64,000 nucleotides of DNA from Mesorhabditis belari (taxonomy: Eukaryota > Nematoda > Chromadorea > Rhabditida > Rhabditidae), in NCBI GenBank assembly GCA_958450365.1, contig CAUEEP010000933.1:558001-622000 (forward strand), given 5' to 3'. Shown piece by piece: positions 34,165 to 44,646 of the stretch. How positions within the stretch are numbered: position 1 is the first letter of the stretch; every line of letters starts with the position of its first letter. The notes beneath the pieces are model-generated. The model searched no databases, was not told where the DNA came from, and saw nothing but the letters and a program-made list of their open reading frames with translations. A program made the position numbers and the translations under genes.

Positions 34165-36457
34165 TCAGTTCCTCTGCCGTTGATTCGGGTTCACTGTGGC
34201 GAAGATTTGATCCTGTAAAGGAAAAATTCTTAAAGAAAAACGACAACCACCTTTCTCACAACCGCATACAAATCTTGATCGTCGAGGCGCCATTTGTACC
34301 ATAACTAAACAGGTATAAGGTAGAGATTCAACTCGCTTACGGCTGGATTTCTTTAGAAAGCTAGCTAGATTTCTTGAGCCTAAGCTTGTTCTTAAGCCTA
34401 AGCCTGAGCCTAAGCCTAAGCCAAGCCTAAGCCTGAGCCTGAGCCTGAGCCTGAGCCTAAGCCTAAGCCAACTCACCCTTTGCAAATAGCGATACAATGG
34501 CCTCGCTGCACAGCCAATGATCACCAATAAGACAATTCCGCCGACCACCACTCCCCAGATCCATTTCTTGCTTTTTTGCGGCATTGGGGCACTGGGGCAC
34601 GAAATGGTGCTCTAAAGAGAGAGATAGCAGAAAAGCCATTGATTTACGATCGGCCATAATAAACCAATAAGCCATTGTCATTGCTTTTGGCAGATTAGAA
34701 CAAGGCTAGTTTAGGGTCTGAAACAGGTATCAATGGACAGATACGGTCGGTCAGGCCAGATCAGAGTCTGGTCTGGCCTTGGCCACTGGGTCTGGGATTC
34801 GACCGAACCAACCAGAGCTGGCATTCGACCCGGCTCTAGACCCGGAACTCCGGAACCCGGTGGTCAATTTCCTATTCCAAAACCTTGCACACACCCGTTT
34901 GCGGCTCTCTGGAAACTGGCGCAAAAGTGGGCAATGGTTGCGGTGTGCACAAGCCATAATTCCTGCCCACTGCTTCGTAGTTTTGTAAAGAGTCAATCAC
35001 CTGAAAGCATTCTAGATTTCAAAATTCTGTTAGATTTAATAAAATGCAAGATAAAACGATTTCAAGAAAAGCTTGCATATGAGATGTAGTTCTCCGTTGG
35101 GTTTCTGATGTTGTTCATCGCCTTTTCGACCTTATCGCTGTCAAGCTCGAATCTCTAGATTGATCGAGGTTACTGTGAAACTTGTAGCTTCTGGTCTACT
35201 AGGATTTGGTTACCTATAGACTACTCTAGCTGTAACCAGCTCTAGCTCTATTAGTAGTCAGCTCATGAGTCAGCCCAGGAGAGGTTGGGCAAGCAATAGT
35301 CAGCTCAATGACCAGTTCTGCCCAAACTTGGGCCGACGTCTGGCCTTGGAAATCTCTCTAATGAATACCGATCGCTCGGCGTTGAAGATCACTTTGATGA
35401 CAAAATCCTCGTCGACAACTCTTTTCGTCAAATTTCCCAACCAAATAATATCGTATTTTCCTTTGAGAAGCGTCAATACTGAAACTAGGAGATTCATAAA
35501 GTTAAAAGTTTATTTAAAACTTTAAATTGAAACTCACAGTTACCACTCGGGATCTTGAGCACAAGCAGTAGAACAGACTGCACATTTTCCATTGAATGAT
35601 GGCAAGTTTCTGGGAAATTCAGCGCTGAGTCGATAAAATGCTCAAGAGTCGTTGCGAGGGTTGCGCTAGATCACTATATTATTGTCAAGCCGGCTAGGCA
35701 ATAAGCTTAGCCAAGCTTAACTTATTGCCACATTCTTGGGCCAATAGACCAATCGATAGATCAGCCATTATCGAAAGCAAATCAGCTCACTCGAATCTCA
35801 AAGCGTTGACGCTACGAATGTTGTTGTATTGTTTGAAAGGCGTGACATCGCAACTCTTTGCACCAAGGATAAAGAAATTGCTGAAAAAGGATCGGTCAGA
35901 TTCCTTGAAGCCAGCTTCTGGCTTCAAGGCCTTGTCTATTTTCTTTGTCTGCTAACCTCTGATCTTGTGGATTGGCTTTCTCAGCCGCGATACAAGCTCG
36001 AAACAGCGGCATCAGTGATTCGAAAGTTTGCGAAATCTCGACATCTTTCAGCGTTGGCAACCCAATAATGCCAATATAAAGCATGAAACGCTGCGTGCAA
36101 TTCGTGTTCTTGTGATAGATCGATACTAAAAGACTGTTAAAGAAAGGATAATTGCAATATTTGGCCTTGAATGCTCAGACCGAATGCCCTGGCCTCTCTG
36201 GCCTGTGGGAACTGGCCAAGGCTTCTCATGGTCCAGTTTTGATCGACTCTGAACAAGATCCAGCCTCATTTTCTTTGAAATTATGCTTATAGCAAGATAT
36301 TCTTTTGATTCAACACTCAAAAAAGCCAAATTCTATCAAAACCTATTCAAAAAAACTCACGATCCGTACAATCCTCTCGATTCGTCAAATCCTCATCACT
36401 GCAAATGATCCAAAGTAAATAGCTTATCAAAAATAGAATTTCCATCGATTTTCTCAT
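34165..36457 (-). CDS. Secreted/type I membrane protein with Cys-rich ectodomain (copy 2)
   Basis: This is a close paralogue of 14432-16667. It has the same signal peptide (MRKSMEILFLISYLLWIICS, ATG at 36455-36457), the same ectodomain exons (LSIYHKNTNCTQRF, FRACIAAEKANPQDQ, GKCAVCSTACAQDPE, RFELDSDK), a membrane exon (KKWIWGVVVGGIVLLVIIGC) and the ending NPNQRQRN, TGA at 34165-34167. One extra C ahead of the membrane segment (actggggcac at about 34591 versus actgggcac at about 14799) changes the phase of the membrane exon. At most one copy can therefore splice identically into it. The telomere-like intron is longer here. Confidence 0.58.
34372..34474. repeat. Telomere-type (GCCTAA/GCCTGA)n intronic array, copy 2
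   Basis: About 13 six-base units (gcctaa, gcctga) lie in the same intron as the array at 14638-14684, but the array is expanded roughly twofold. Confidence 0.75.
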
Positions 36458-36769
36458 TTTTGAAAACAATCCAACATCGCTTTGTGCCTTAGAATTCTTG
36501 AAAAAAGACGAAAGTCTGATAACTCTCAAAGACAAATCCCCGCCAATACAACTTTAATCTCTTTCTAAGCACTTGTTGAAGGTTTTGCTCTTTGAGAAAA
36601 ATGATCGGAATCGGAAAGAGAATGATTGCAATGGTCGATAGCTTTTTAACCTCACTAGCGCCGAAAATCGAAAACAAAGGTCGAAAAGATAAAAGCCTGG
36701 ACCTGGGCTTTCCATACTGACTGAGCTTGATCTTCTTTTTATAATAATCACTGTTGATAATGATCTTTA
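36458..36769. other. Upstream region of membrane-protein gene copy 2
   Basis: It is paralogous to 16668-16960. It contains 'aagcacttgttgaaggtttt' and 'aatggtcgatagctttttaa'. No gene. Confidence 0.5.
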
Positions 36770-37560
36770 TTGATCACTAAACGCTGAAGCTTATGCCAAA
36801 TTTTGGCCCCCGTAATGCTAGATTACCACTTATAAACTAGATATTACATCTCAACTCGAGATGTAATATCTACGCGAAGTACAAGGGCAAAAGGTTAAGC
36901 CCCGCCCACAATGAACGTCCCTTAACCTTTTGCCGCAAAACTTTGCGGGGATATTACATTTAGAGTAGCTTTTGGTGTGATTCGATGCGTAATTTCATTC
37001 TGCGTCAAATGCCAGTTAATATAGTCAAAATCCAAGCGTTGGTGCTGAGAAAAACTTTAGATTGCCAACGGCAAAAAAGAAAAAACAGATGTTTTTGTTA
37101 AAAGTCGATTGTTTTTGTTAATTCATTCATTCAATAACATTCAATCAACGAGAATTTTCCAATTTCTTGACTCACTTGCTGTTCTCAGCTCGGCTCGGCT
37201 TTCTCTCTCCACAAAACGAGAGCCGTGAGTGCACCAAAATATGATCGGAAATCGATTGGACTCTAGAAAAAGCTCTTTTTAAAAGCAATTGCTTTCCAAA
37301 CTAATCAATAAGTATTTTAAAAAAATGCTGAAAAGGAAAAAGGAAAAGTACAGGAGTTGGAAAAAGGGAAGATCAAAAGCTTGTGCGCAGCCGCGACTCG
37401 AACCCGCGACCTTTCGCTTACCGGTTAACTGTGCTAACCATTATACCACAAAGCACTCGTTTTCCCTTACTCCAGAGGGAGTTAACTCAGGCTCGGAAAG
37501 AAAAAAGAAAACGAAACGGACCAACCAGCCGAAAAGCCGCCTATCCGCTTAATAGAGTTG
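36770..37560 (-). repeat. Inverted, internally deleted copy of 57970-59140
   Basis: Read on the minus strand it contains, in order, the 'ggataggcggcttttcgg' block, a tRNA-like sequence, 'ccttttcagca', then directly 'tttttttaaaatactta' and the fold-back with 'aaaaggttaagggacgtt'. At 58211-58541 the two halves are separated by about 330 bp including a coding exon; the junction shares 'gca'. Confidence 0.7.
37376..37452 (-). other. tRNA-like (pol III box) sequence
   Basis: On the minus strand, A-box-like 'tggtataatggttagcac' is followed by a B box 'gggttcgagtc', about 45 nt apart. Acceptor and anticodon stems do not pair well, so it is a tRNA-derived repeat or tRNA pseudogene rather than a working tRNA. 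Related copy: 58091-58166. Confidence 0.6.
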
Positions 37561-38488
37561 CTATATTCTTTAGGTATAAAAGTAGCATTTTTAAACAAAA
37601 ATTCTCATTCTGGTCATTATTATTAGCAATTTTAATAAACTGATTGCCCACTCGGGCAAATGTGCAGTGTACTTTTTAACGTTTCATTGCTCACAGTAAC
37701 AGTAAAAGACCGTAATAGATAGAATAAACGCTATTTCTTTTTGCTTTCCCGAAAGAAATGACCCGCAAAAATTGCACAGAAAATAGGTTTTGTGAAAGAG
37801 TGTTTATTCTGTCCTTTTCGTGAAAGTTGTTACTGTTTTGTTTGTTATTCGGAATTGGGAAAAAAAAAAGAAAAAGCGGATTCGGAAACGGAAATTCTGC
37901 ATCGAATGGTCTGGGTTTCGATCCAAAAGCTCGCCTTAAGTGGGTGCACTTTCCTTTGCACTTTGCAAGTTCAACCTGTTTCTTTTTATTTGTGTGCAAG
38001 TTTAAGCGATTTATCTTAGATGTGTAAGTTGTGTAACGAAAACGACTTAAACAACTTAAATCACCACAAACACCTCTGGAAACTTCCAGAGGTGTTTGTT
38101 ATCACACAAGGAAATTCACACAATCACACAAGGAAATTCTTGAAAAAAAAGGAAACGACCACTGTTCTGAGAATAATTGCTAACAAACAAAAGATATATA
38201 CCTTATTCACCAAAGCGTTGAAAAATCGAGCAAATAAAGAATTACAGGAGTTGATATGGATCAAAACAATATCGAATGTTTCCAGCAACCAACGAAGCAT
38301 GCGAAGCTCAAAAAATATAAAATGGAAAAAAAGGTTCACAAAATCAAGACTATGGCATAAAAGTGTATATAATGTGGGAAATATTTGAAATATAATCACA
38401 AGCAATGAAAGTTCAGTAGAATTGAAAAACCAAAAGAATTCCTCAGAAAATCGCAAGGCTCAGGGAAAGTGCAAAAATACGAATATAC
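37561..38488. other. Downstream of G6: repeat R1 remnant and 3' flank module
   Basis: Bases 37561-37690 match 27661-27800. Bases 37690-37810 carry an R1 remnant. Bases 37970-38488 are the F-box 3' flank module, containing a short palindrome (cacctctggaaacttccagaggtg, about 38070-38095). Confidence 0.5.
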
Positions 38489-41249
38489 CTATGGATACGC
38501 TGCGTCAAAATCGATCAAGATCAGATTTGTGCTCCTTTCCGATCTCGCTTCAAATGCACCCACGAGCAATGTTTCACTCGCTTTGAGAAGCCAATTGTAA
38601 CCGCCATATCCACATGATGCAAAACGAACGAGATCACGAACGAAGATACCTCAAAAAAAGAAATTAACAACTAGATACTGAACCTCAACATAGATTTAAG
38701 CTTGAATAGTTGACGAGCCAAGTTAACAAATTCTACTTTAGCTGAAAAAATGAAGTCTGGATCTCATAGCCTATAGTATCGATTTTATGTCCTATAGTAT
38801 TAGGTAATGTAAAAAAGGACACCTTTATCCACATCCCACAGCATGACCGAGCCATCCATCGAACCCGTCACCAAAAGTCCGTGGTCAAGCAATTGCAATG
38901 AAGTGACGTTCGACGTGCGACGATTTGCCTCTTGTAAACGATGAGTGAACGAGCCACCGTCACGAATGTCCCAAACCTAAAGAAAAGGAAGTAGTTTTCA
39001 TAGAATTGATTAAACATGCCTTAAGTTTCGAGTCGTAATAGGAGACCAAAATGTTTCCGCGAAACTGCATCTCAAAGTAACTACTGAGCCGTGACCCTTG
39101 ATGAAAGACAAGATGTGCGATGCATGCTGAACAAATATAGATGATATTTTAACCGAATAGCAAACAAGTAAAACCCACTTCGTCTTCGCACATCCCAGAC
39201 GCGAATCGTTCCGTCACGACTACCCGACACGACAAGATCACGCTCTGACTCAAACTAACGCAGAATCCTGATTAAAGCCAAAATTGGACAATTTAACTTA
39301 CCAAAAGTGAAAGAATTATATCCGTGTGACCCGTCAACATGTACAAACACTCCTCCGTGTGTGCATTCCAAACCTAATAGAATATTATAAAATTGCACAA
39401 ATAACTTCACAAACCTTTACGTTAAAATCATCACCATCAGCACTAGAAACAACCTGTTTTCCATCAAATAGCACAAAACGTACCTGAAATTTAACTTTGC
39501 TAAAGCCATAACTTCAATACACATACCTCCGCCAAGTGGCCAGTCAAAATGTGAAGGCATTTCCCGTCGACAATGTCCCAGACTCGCAGCGTTTGATCCG
39601 ATGATCCAGAAACAAGACTAAACAATTATGATCTTAGCTTAAACAGAAAATTCAGATCACTCACGTTGTGCCATGTAGACTCATGCATGGAATCAAATCC
39701 GTATGCCCCTGCAAAACATGAAGCTGTGCACCGGTTTGACCACACCAAACGCGCACCGTTTCATCAAACCCGCTACTGAAATATTACAATATACTTTGTT
39801 GTCATAAGAAGTTTTGTTTGAATCTTTTTAGCCTCATTGGCAACCTTTACGAATTACACTAGCTATAGTCTCTAAACTAACCTGACAATGTATTCGCCAT
39901 CATCGCTCACTTGAAATGTCAAAATCTGACCCATATGGCCCGTTAGAGTGAAAGCTGGCTAAATTAAGACATACAATATTAGTTAAACGAAACAAACTTG
40001 AGCATCATCAACATTCCAGACCCGCAACGTAGTGTCATCAAAACAAGTAAGAATACGACCAGAGTGAACTTGTAGACGAAAGATCCCTTTATCAACCTGA
40101 AAAAGATTTTAGTCAAAACATTTGTTTAAACCTCTTGGACAGTGCTTGATTGAATCGCTCGGGATCGCCAATTTGAAATGATTCGCTTCTTCCGCAAGTA
40201 CAGCGACTTCCATGACGATCGCTCATAGCATCTAGAAAAGATTTAATTTAGCAATAAGTTGCGTCACTAACTGTCCATATGCGTTCTCGCGTTCTCGTCG
40301 ATTCTGATGTGCTTCTTGAAGGTCCATATGTGAACAGATGGTGATTCCCGCTTGCTCATCTGCTCGATTGTCCGCCCAACCTCCGAGAAAATGAAAGCTA
40401 AAAAAAAACAAGTTTCAGAAGAGTCATTTTCTAATCCATTTCCTAAATATGAACGAGTTCATCTAATCAAACATTATCATATGTCTTCTTTCGCTTTGCT
40501 TCTTTGTTTGCTTTGGAATTCATAACATTATTGTCCTATATTTTACAAGTCTTAAAATCTAGTTTAATATAAATCTATTAGAATTGTATTTTTAAGTGTT
40601 ATATAATCTGTTCAAAACTGTAACACACCTTGGCGCATCAAATTTCACATATCCTCTCTCCAAACATTCCTGTCGCCACGTCCGATCATCTTCACAAAGC
40701 CGCCGCCACGCCCGCGAAACGCCAGCACAAGTCATCAAATCGCGGGTTGTCAAATGGGCGATGATACGATAAGCAATCTAAAAATAAGCAATTACTCCCA
40801 CAAGCTTTAACAAACCTCCTCTGGCAACTCTGACAAAAAATCCTTTTGGAACAATGGTTCGTTGAGATGCCTGAATTTGAAAATTTCACTGTTTAAGGTC
40901 ATTCTCTTTACCACATCAACCGAATTTGTGGATCGGAGAGTGCTTCGACCAGGCTTTGAATGGCAAAGCTCTGTTGAGTCAGAGACTTAACAGCATCTAT
41001 ATTTGCATCACCAGCCACTAAGAGCGCGTTCCGGTCGACGAGTAGTTTCTTGGCAAGTTCTCGGCTCTCGTCGGTCCTTTCCTCGAGTAGCTCCAACAGC
41101 TTTTGGTTCAGTTCCACATGGATGTTGACCGGCTTTGTGAGCACGGGTGATGGCTTTGAATCGGGCTTCAGCTTTGCCGACAGTTTCTCCAGGATATCCG
41201 CTTTCAAAGTCTCGAGTTGAGTCTTGCTGCTCTCCGGCTTGTCCGACAT
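38489..41249 (-). CDS. G6: F-box/WD40-repeat protein, subtype C
   Basis: It starts at 41247-41249 with the long coiled-coil-like first exon (MSDKPESSKTQLETLKADIL; VELNQKLLELLEERTDESRE), slightly shorter than in G3. F-box exon ending CLERGYVKFDAPR, then WD exons ([49 protein letters not shown]) and the subtype C ending FVRDLVRFASCGYGGY...LIDFDAAYP, TAG at 38489-38491. One intron has a GC donor (gcatg, about 39018) where paralogues have GT; GC-AG introns are tolerated. The other junctions look standard. Degron positions R465/R479/R505 read P/S/R. Probably functional. Confidence 0.78.
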
Positions 41250-41913
41250 CGACCCTAAATGAAAAATTACAGCAGAGATAACACCGTAAATAATAAAACA
41301 AAAAAAGCCCGAAGGCAAGACTACTACTAGCTACTGTAAATACCGTGAACGGGGGCAAAGAATTGTTCATTCGTCATTTTCAGACGTAAAGCCTGTTTTG
41401 CGTTCTAGCACAAAGTTTTCAGCGCTAAATTTATTTAATTTGACTATAATTGTAAATAAAGCACCAAAGCACCTTAAAATGGCTTAAAATCCCTTGCTGC
41501 CATGCCATGCTGGTTGAACAAAGATTTTTGGGGAAGAACGGCATTTTTTTAAGCAGCACACTGTATTTTAAATTTGTACATTTTAGTGAGTATTTTAATT
41601 GGTGTATCGTAAATCGTGATACACTTTATTTATAAGAAAAAAGGACACTTTCAGGCCCTCCACTTGCGTAGTCTAGCTTTGAACGCGTTTTTCTCGACAC
41701 TGGTTTATGCTACAATATGCGCTTAGGTATCAAAAAATAGCCCTGAATTTCAGCTATTTTTTGATACTAAAGACACATTTTTTTGAAAGTATGGGCGATT
41801 TGAAAAAAATGAAATACTAAAAAACTTTTGCGACCACGCGACTCTACGAGGGGTGTGGGGTACTATTGGGAGTGGGACAAATGCGACCTTTTTTTTTGCG
41901 CACCTTTTTTCGC
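41250..41913. other. Upstream region of G6
   Basis: It has the conserved leader, then sequence shared with the G3 and G8 upstream regions (cttgctgccatgc, tactaaaaaacttttgcgac). It includes the hairpin at 41727-41767. Confidence 0.5.
41727..41767. repeat. 41-bp hairpin, partner of 20941-20981
   Basis: Stem gtatcaaaaaatag/ctattttttgatac, loop ccctgaatttcag. The loop is inverted relative to the paralogue. Confidence 0.75.
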
Positions 41914-42217
41914 GTTTTAAAAAAGCTCTAAAAGCTAATATTAACCAATTTCTATTCCAAAAGTTGTTTTTCTAGGTAATTTGAGGGTGTCGAATTCAAA
42001 TTTTGACATAACAGAGCGTGTGTAACCAATTTGAAAGACAAAACGGGCTAGGTCAAATTACAGAAAATTGTTGATTTTTCTCTTTGTATAACTCCGTCCG
42101 TTCGCTTCCACAAGCTCTGATATGCCAAAATTTCGATTCTACGCCCTAAAATTACCTAGATAAACAACTTTTGGAATAGAAATTGGTTAATATTAGCTTT
42201 TAGAGCTTTTTTAAAAC
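41914..42217. mobile_element. Fold-back element, arms ~95 bp
   Basis: 'gttttaaaaaagctctaaaa' at 41914 is mirrored by 'ttttagagcttttttaaaac' ending at 42217. The arms continue through 'accaatttctattccaaaag' and 'taggtaatttgag'/'aaattaccta'. The spacer is about 110 bp. Its flanks (grey 41880-41913 and 42218-42235) show no clear target duplication. Probably a MITE or a fold-back transposon end. Confidence 0.65.
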
Positions 42218-43200
42218 ATTTCAAAAGTTTATTGAATGTGCACCGGATACATTGCAACTCGTCCCGCAGCTTTTATTACGCCAGCATCATTTTGCTTTTT
42301 CTCGAACGCAATACCAATGATTTGCAACGAATTGTCCATCGGTGAGACGGCTTTTATCCAATGCTCTCGATGTGAAGAATATTTTTGCTTTTGCTTTTTC
42401 CATTTTATGCATCAATGCTGATTTTTTTCTTGTGTATTGTTTTGAAAATTGAGTTTTTTAAAAGAGTAAGGTTACAATTTTTTTGCCTAAACTAGTTTAA
42501 CTACATTTTGTACCAATGTACAGATCTATTAGAAAAAAAAGGAAAAAACTCGGCACTGGCCGGATCCCGCCGGAATATCTAGTGGAAGATACATCTTGTA
42601 GGCTTTTCCCAAATCTGTGATGATACGTTGAACAATGCCATAGAAGGCCTTTCACTCGGCCACATCTTGATCTTGATTGATTGATCATTGATCATTGATC
42701 ATTCATTGATCATCTTGATTCATTCCTGAGTGCAAAAAGTCTTCCATAAATTTGTTTCTGGACATTTCAGAGGTTTCACAGGAATAGGGGCTTGCAGTTC
42801 ACCAAATACGATCAAAGAAACAAAATTTCCTCAGAGTTGAAATTGAAGGGGTTTGGTTAGTGTTTTAGTTTTAGTGCTCAAATTGAATTGCAGTCTGTTT
42901 TCTGTGAAATTTAAGAGAATCTTTTAAGAAAAGTTTATTCTTTTTAATAAATGTAATATCTATCAGTGAAATAGTTGTATTAAAGGAGTATTTATTTTCA
43001 GTGAGTAGTGTTATAAGGCTTTTCGCGTGTAGAACTAAATCTACAAGGCTGCTGCAACAACGGACAACCCTGGGGGACAGTGGATTATCAAAAAAAATTG
43101 TGGGGGGCCGATACTTCAGTTTCGCGTGGAGGGCAATGCTGCAGTTTTCCCAGGGGGAAGGGGTGATAATACAGTGTGTGGGGGGGGGGGAGTAATTCAG
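42218..43200. other. Unassigned sequence upstream of low-complexity zone
   Basis: Short frames exist (for example LSIGETAFIQCSRCEEYF at about 42325-42385 on +; GKAYKMYLPLDIPAGSGQC at about 42565-42625 on -) and may be transposon remnants, but none is complete. A (gatcatt)n simple repeat lies at 42675-42710. Bases 43040-43200 become G-rich. Confidence 0.4.
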
Positions 43201-43390
43201 GATTTCCGGCAAATGTATTATCGCCCTTTTTAAATTTTTTTTTAAAAAAATAAAAATTTAAACCAAAAAAAGAAAAAAAAAATTAAAAAAAAAAAAAAAG
43301 ATAGTTTTTCAAAAAAGAAAAAAAAAATTTTTTTTTAAAAAATAAATATAAAAAAAAAAAAGGGGGGGCCGGGGGGGGGCCCCCCCGGGG
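43201..43390. repeat. A/T and G/C homopolymer zone
   Basis: There are long runs of A and T followed by runs of G and C (ggggggg, ccccccc). The pattern is unusual for this window and is suspicious as an assembly or base-calling artefact. Confidence 0.6.
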
Positions 43391-43527
43391 CCCTACAGCG
43401 GCGACCCTACAGCGGCGACCCTACAGCGGCGACCCTACAGCGGCGACCCTACAGCGGCGACCCTACAGCGGCGACCCTACAGCGGCGACCCTACAGCGGC
43501 GACCCTACAGCGGCGACCCTACAGCGG
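43391..43527. repeat. 14-bp minisatellite (ccctacagcggcga)x~10
   Basis: About ten identical 14-bp units occur without variation, directly after the homopolymer zone. Confidence 0.9.
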
Positions 43528-43936
43528 CTTCTTCAGTGGGGGGGCGATAATGCAGTTTTCCCCAATCCTGATAAATTCACCTTCAACACACCCATGCTTG
43601 ATAGAGTATGGCATGCAACTAACGTATTTTTTGGCATTATAATAGTTTTAAAATCGTCTAATCGTTTAAAATAGTTTTAAAATTTAAAAATAATAAGCGT
43701 CGATTTTATTGTATAGCTCAGTGAAGAGTTTCTCAGATCTTTTCTATCAAAATAAATCTAGGAATGTACGAGTGTCCTCCCTCATAAATATAATGTATCA
43801 AAATTTGTGAAATTCCAATTACTTTCAAACTACCCACCAATAATCAGCAAATTTATTTGTTGTAGTAAATTTAGAAGCAAATTTTCGCCGCCCCCAGTTT
43901 CAACACCCGAACGGGGCTTTAAATTCTGCCGATAAA

Positions 43937-44081
43937 CTTCACCTTACCTACGAGAATGTGCACAAAAGGGTATTTTGTGAGTCAAGTGCTAAAAGCGCAA
44001 TGAAAAAGAGAATTTTGAAAAGTGGAACACCAAATATGGTTTTAAGTACATCCTCGTAGGTAAGGTGAAGTTTATTGGCGG
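43937..44081. repeat. Inverted repeat around a B-type promoter fragment
   Basis: 'gataaacttcaccttacctac' at 43939 pairs with 'gtaggtaaggtgaagtttat' near 44055. The spacer carries 'gtgctaaaagcgcaatg' and 'ccaaatatggttttaagtac', which also occur upstream of the other B-type genes. Confidence 0.65.
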
Positions 44082-44091
44082 AATTTAAAGC

Positions 44092-44646
44092 ATTCTACCG
44101 TTCTACCGTAAACCTCTTGATGGCGCGTTCTAAAACGTGCTCCTTTCGAATATTTAAGGAGACTTTCTGCCATAAATTTCATTCTTTTCAATTCGTCCAG
44201 CAGATGTATATACCGTTACTACTGTTATAGTACCCGATCCTCCTCTAGTGTGTGCCACACGGCCGGCTACTTTTACGGGAGCTTGTTTACGGGAGCTAGT
44301 AATTTTGTTCCAGGACTTTTCCTGTTTCCAGGAGTTTTTGAGCCGTGAAGCCACCAAAGATGGTTTTGTGTACATTCTACCGTAAACCTCTCGATGGCGC
44401 GTCCTAAGACGCGGCCCTTTTGGATATTTAAGGAGTCTTTTTGCCATAAATTTCATTCTATCCAATTCGTTAGGCAGGTGTATATGCCGTAAATACTTTA
44501 ATAGTACCCCACCGGCCTCTAGTGTGTGCCAAAGGGGCGGGGTGCTCTTACATTGTTTACACGAGCTAGTAATAGTATTTTGTTCGGCGACTTTTCCTTT
44601 TATTAATTACGATGTTATCTCTGCTATAATTTTTTATTTAAGGGAG
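44092..44646 (+). promoter_or_regulatory. Duplicated upstream (promoter) block of G7
   Basis: A segment of about 190 bp ('attctaccgtaaacctct', 'gatggcgcgt', 'tatttaaggagact', 'tagtgtgtgcca') occurs twice in tandem, at 44092-44280 and 44378-44560. The conserved leader 'gttatctctgctataat' and TTTAAGGGAG then precede ATG 44647. Confidence 0.55.

Noticed and set aside
42236..42421. Cys-rich frame (CSRCEEYFCFCFFHFMHQC)
   Set aside because: The cysteines come from a T-rich 'tttgcttttg' stretch and the frame has no support from a second copy.
43391..43527. Regular identical repeats, considered as CRISPR
   Set aside because: Units are 14 bp with no spacers, and the sequence is a nuclear eukaryotic genome.
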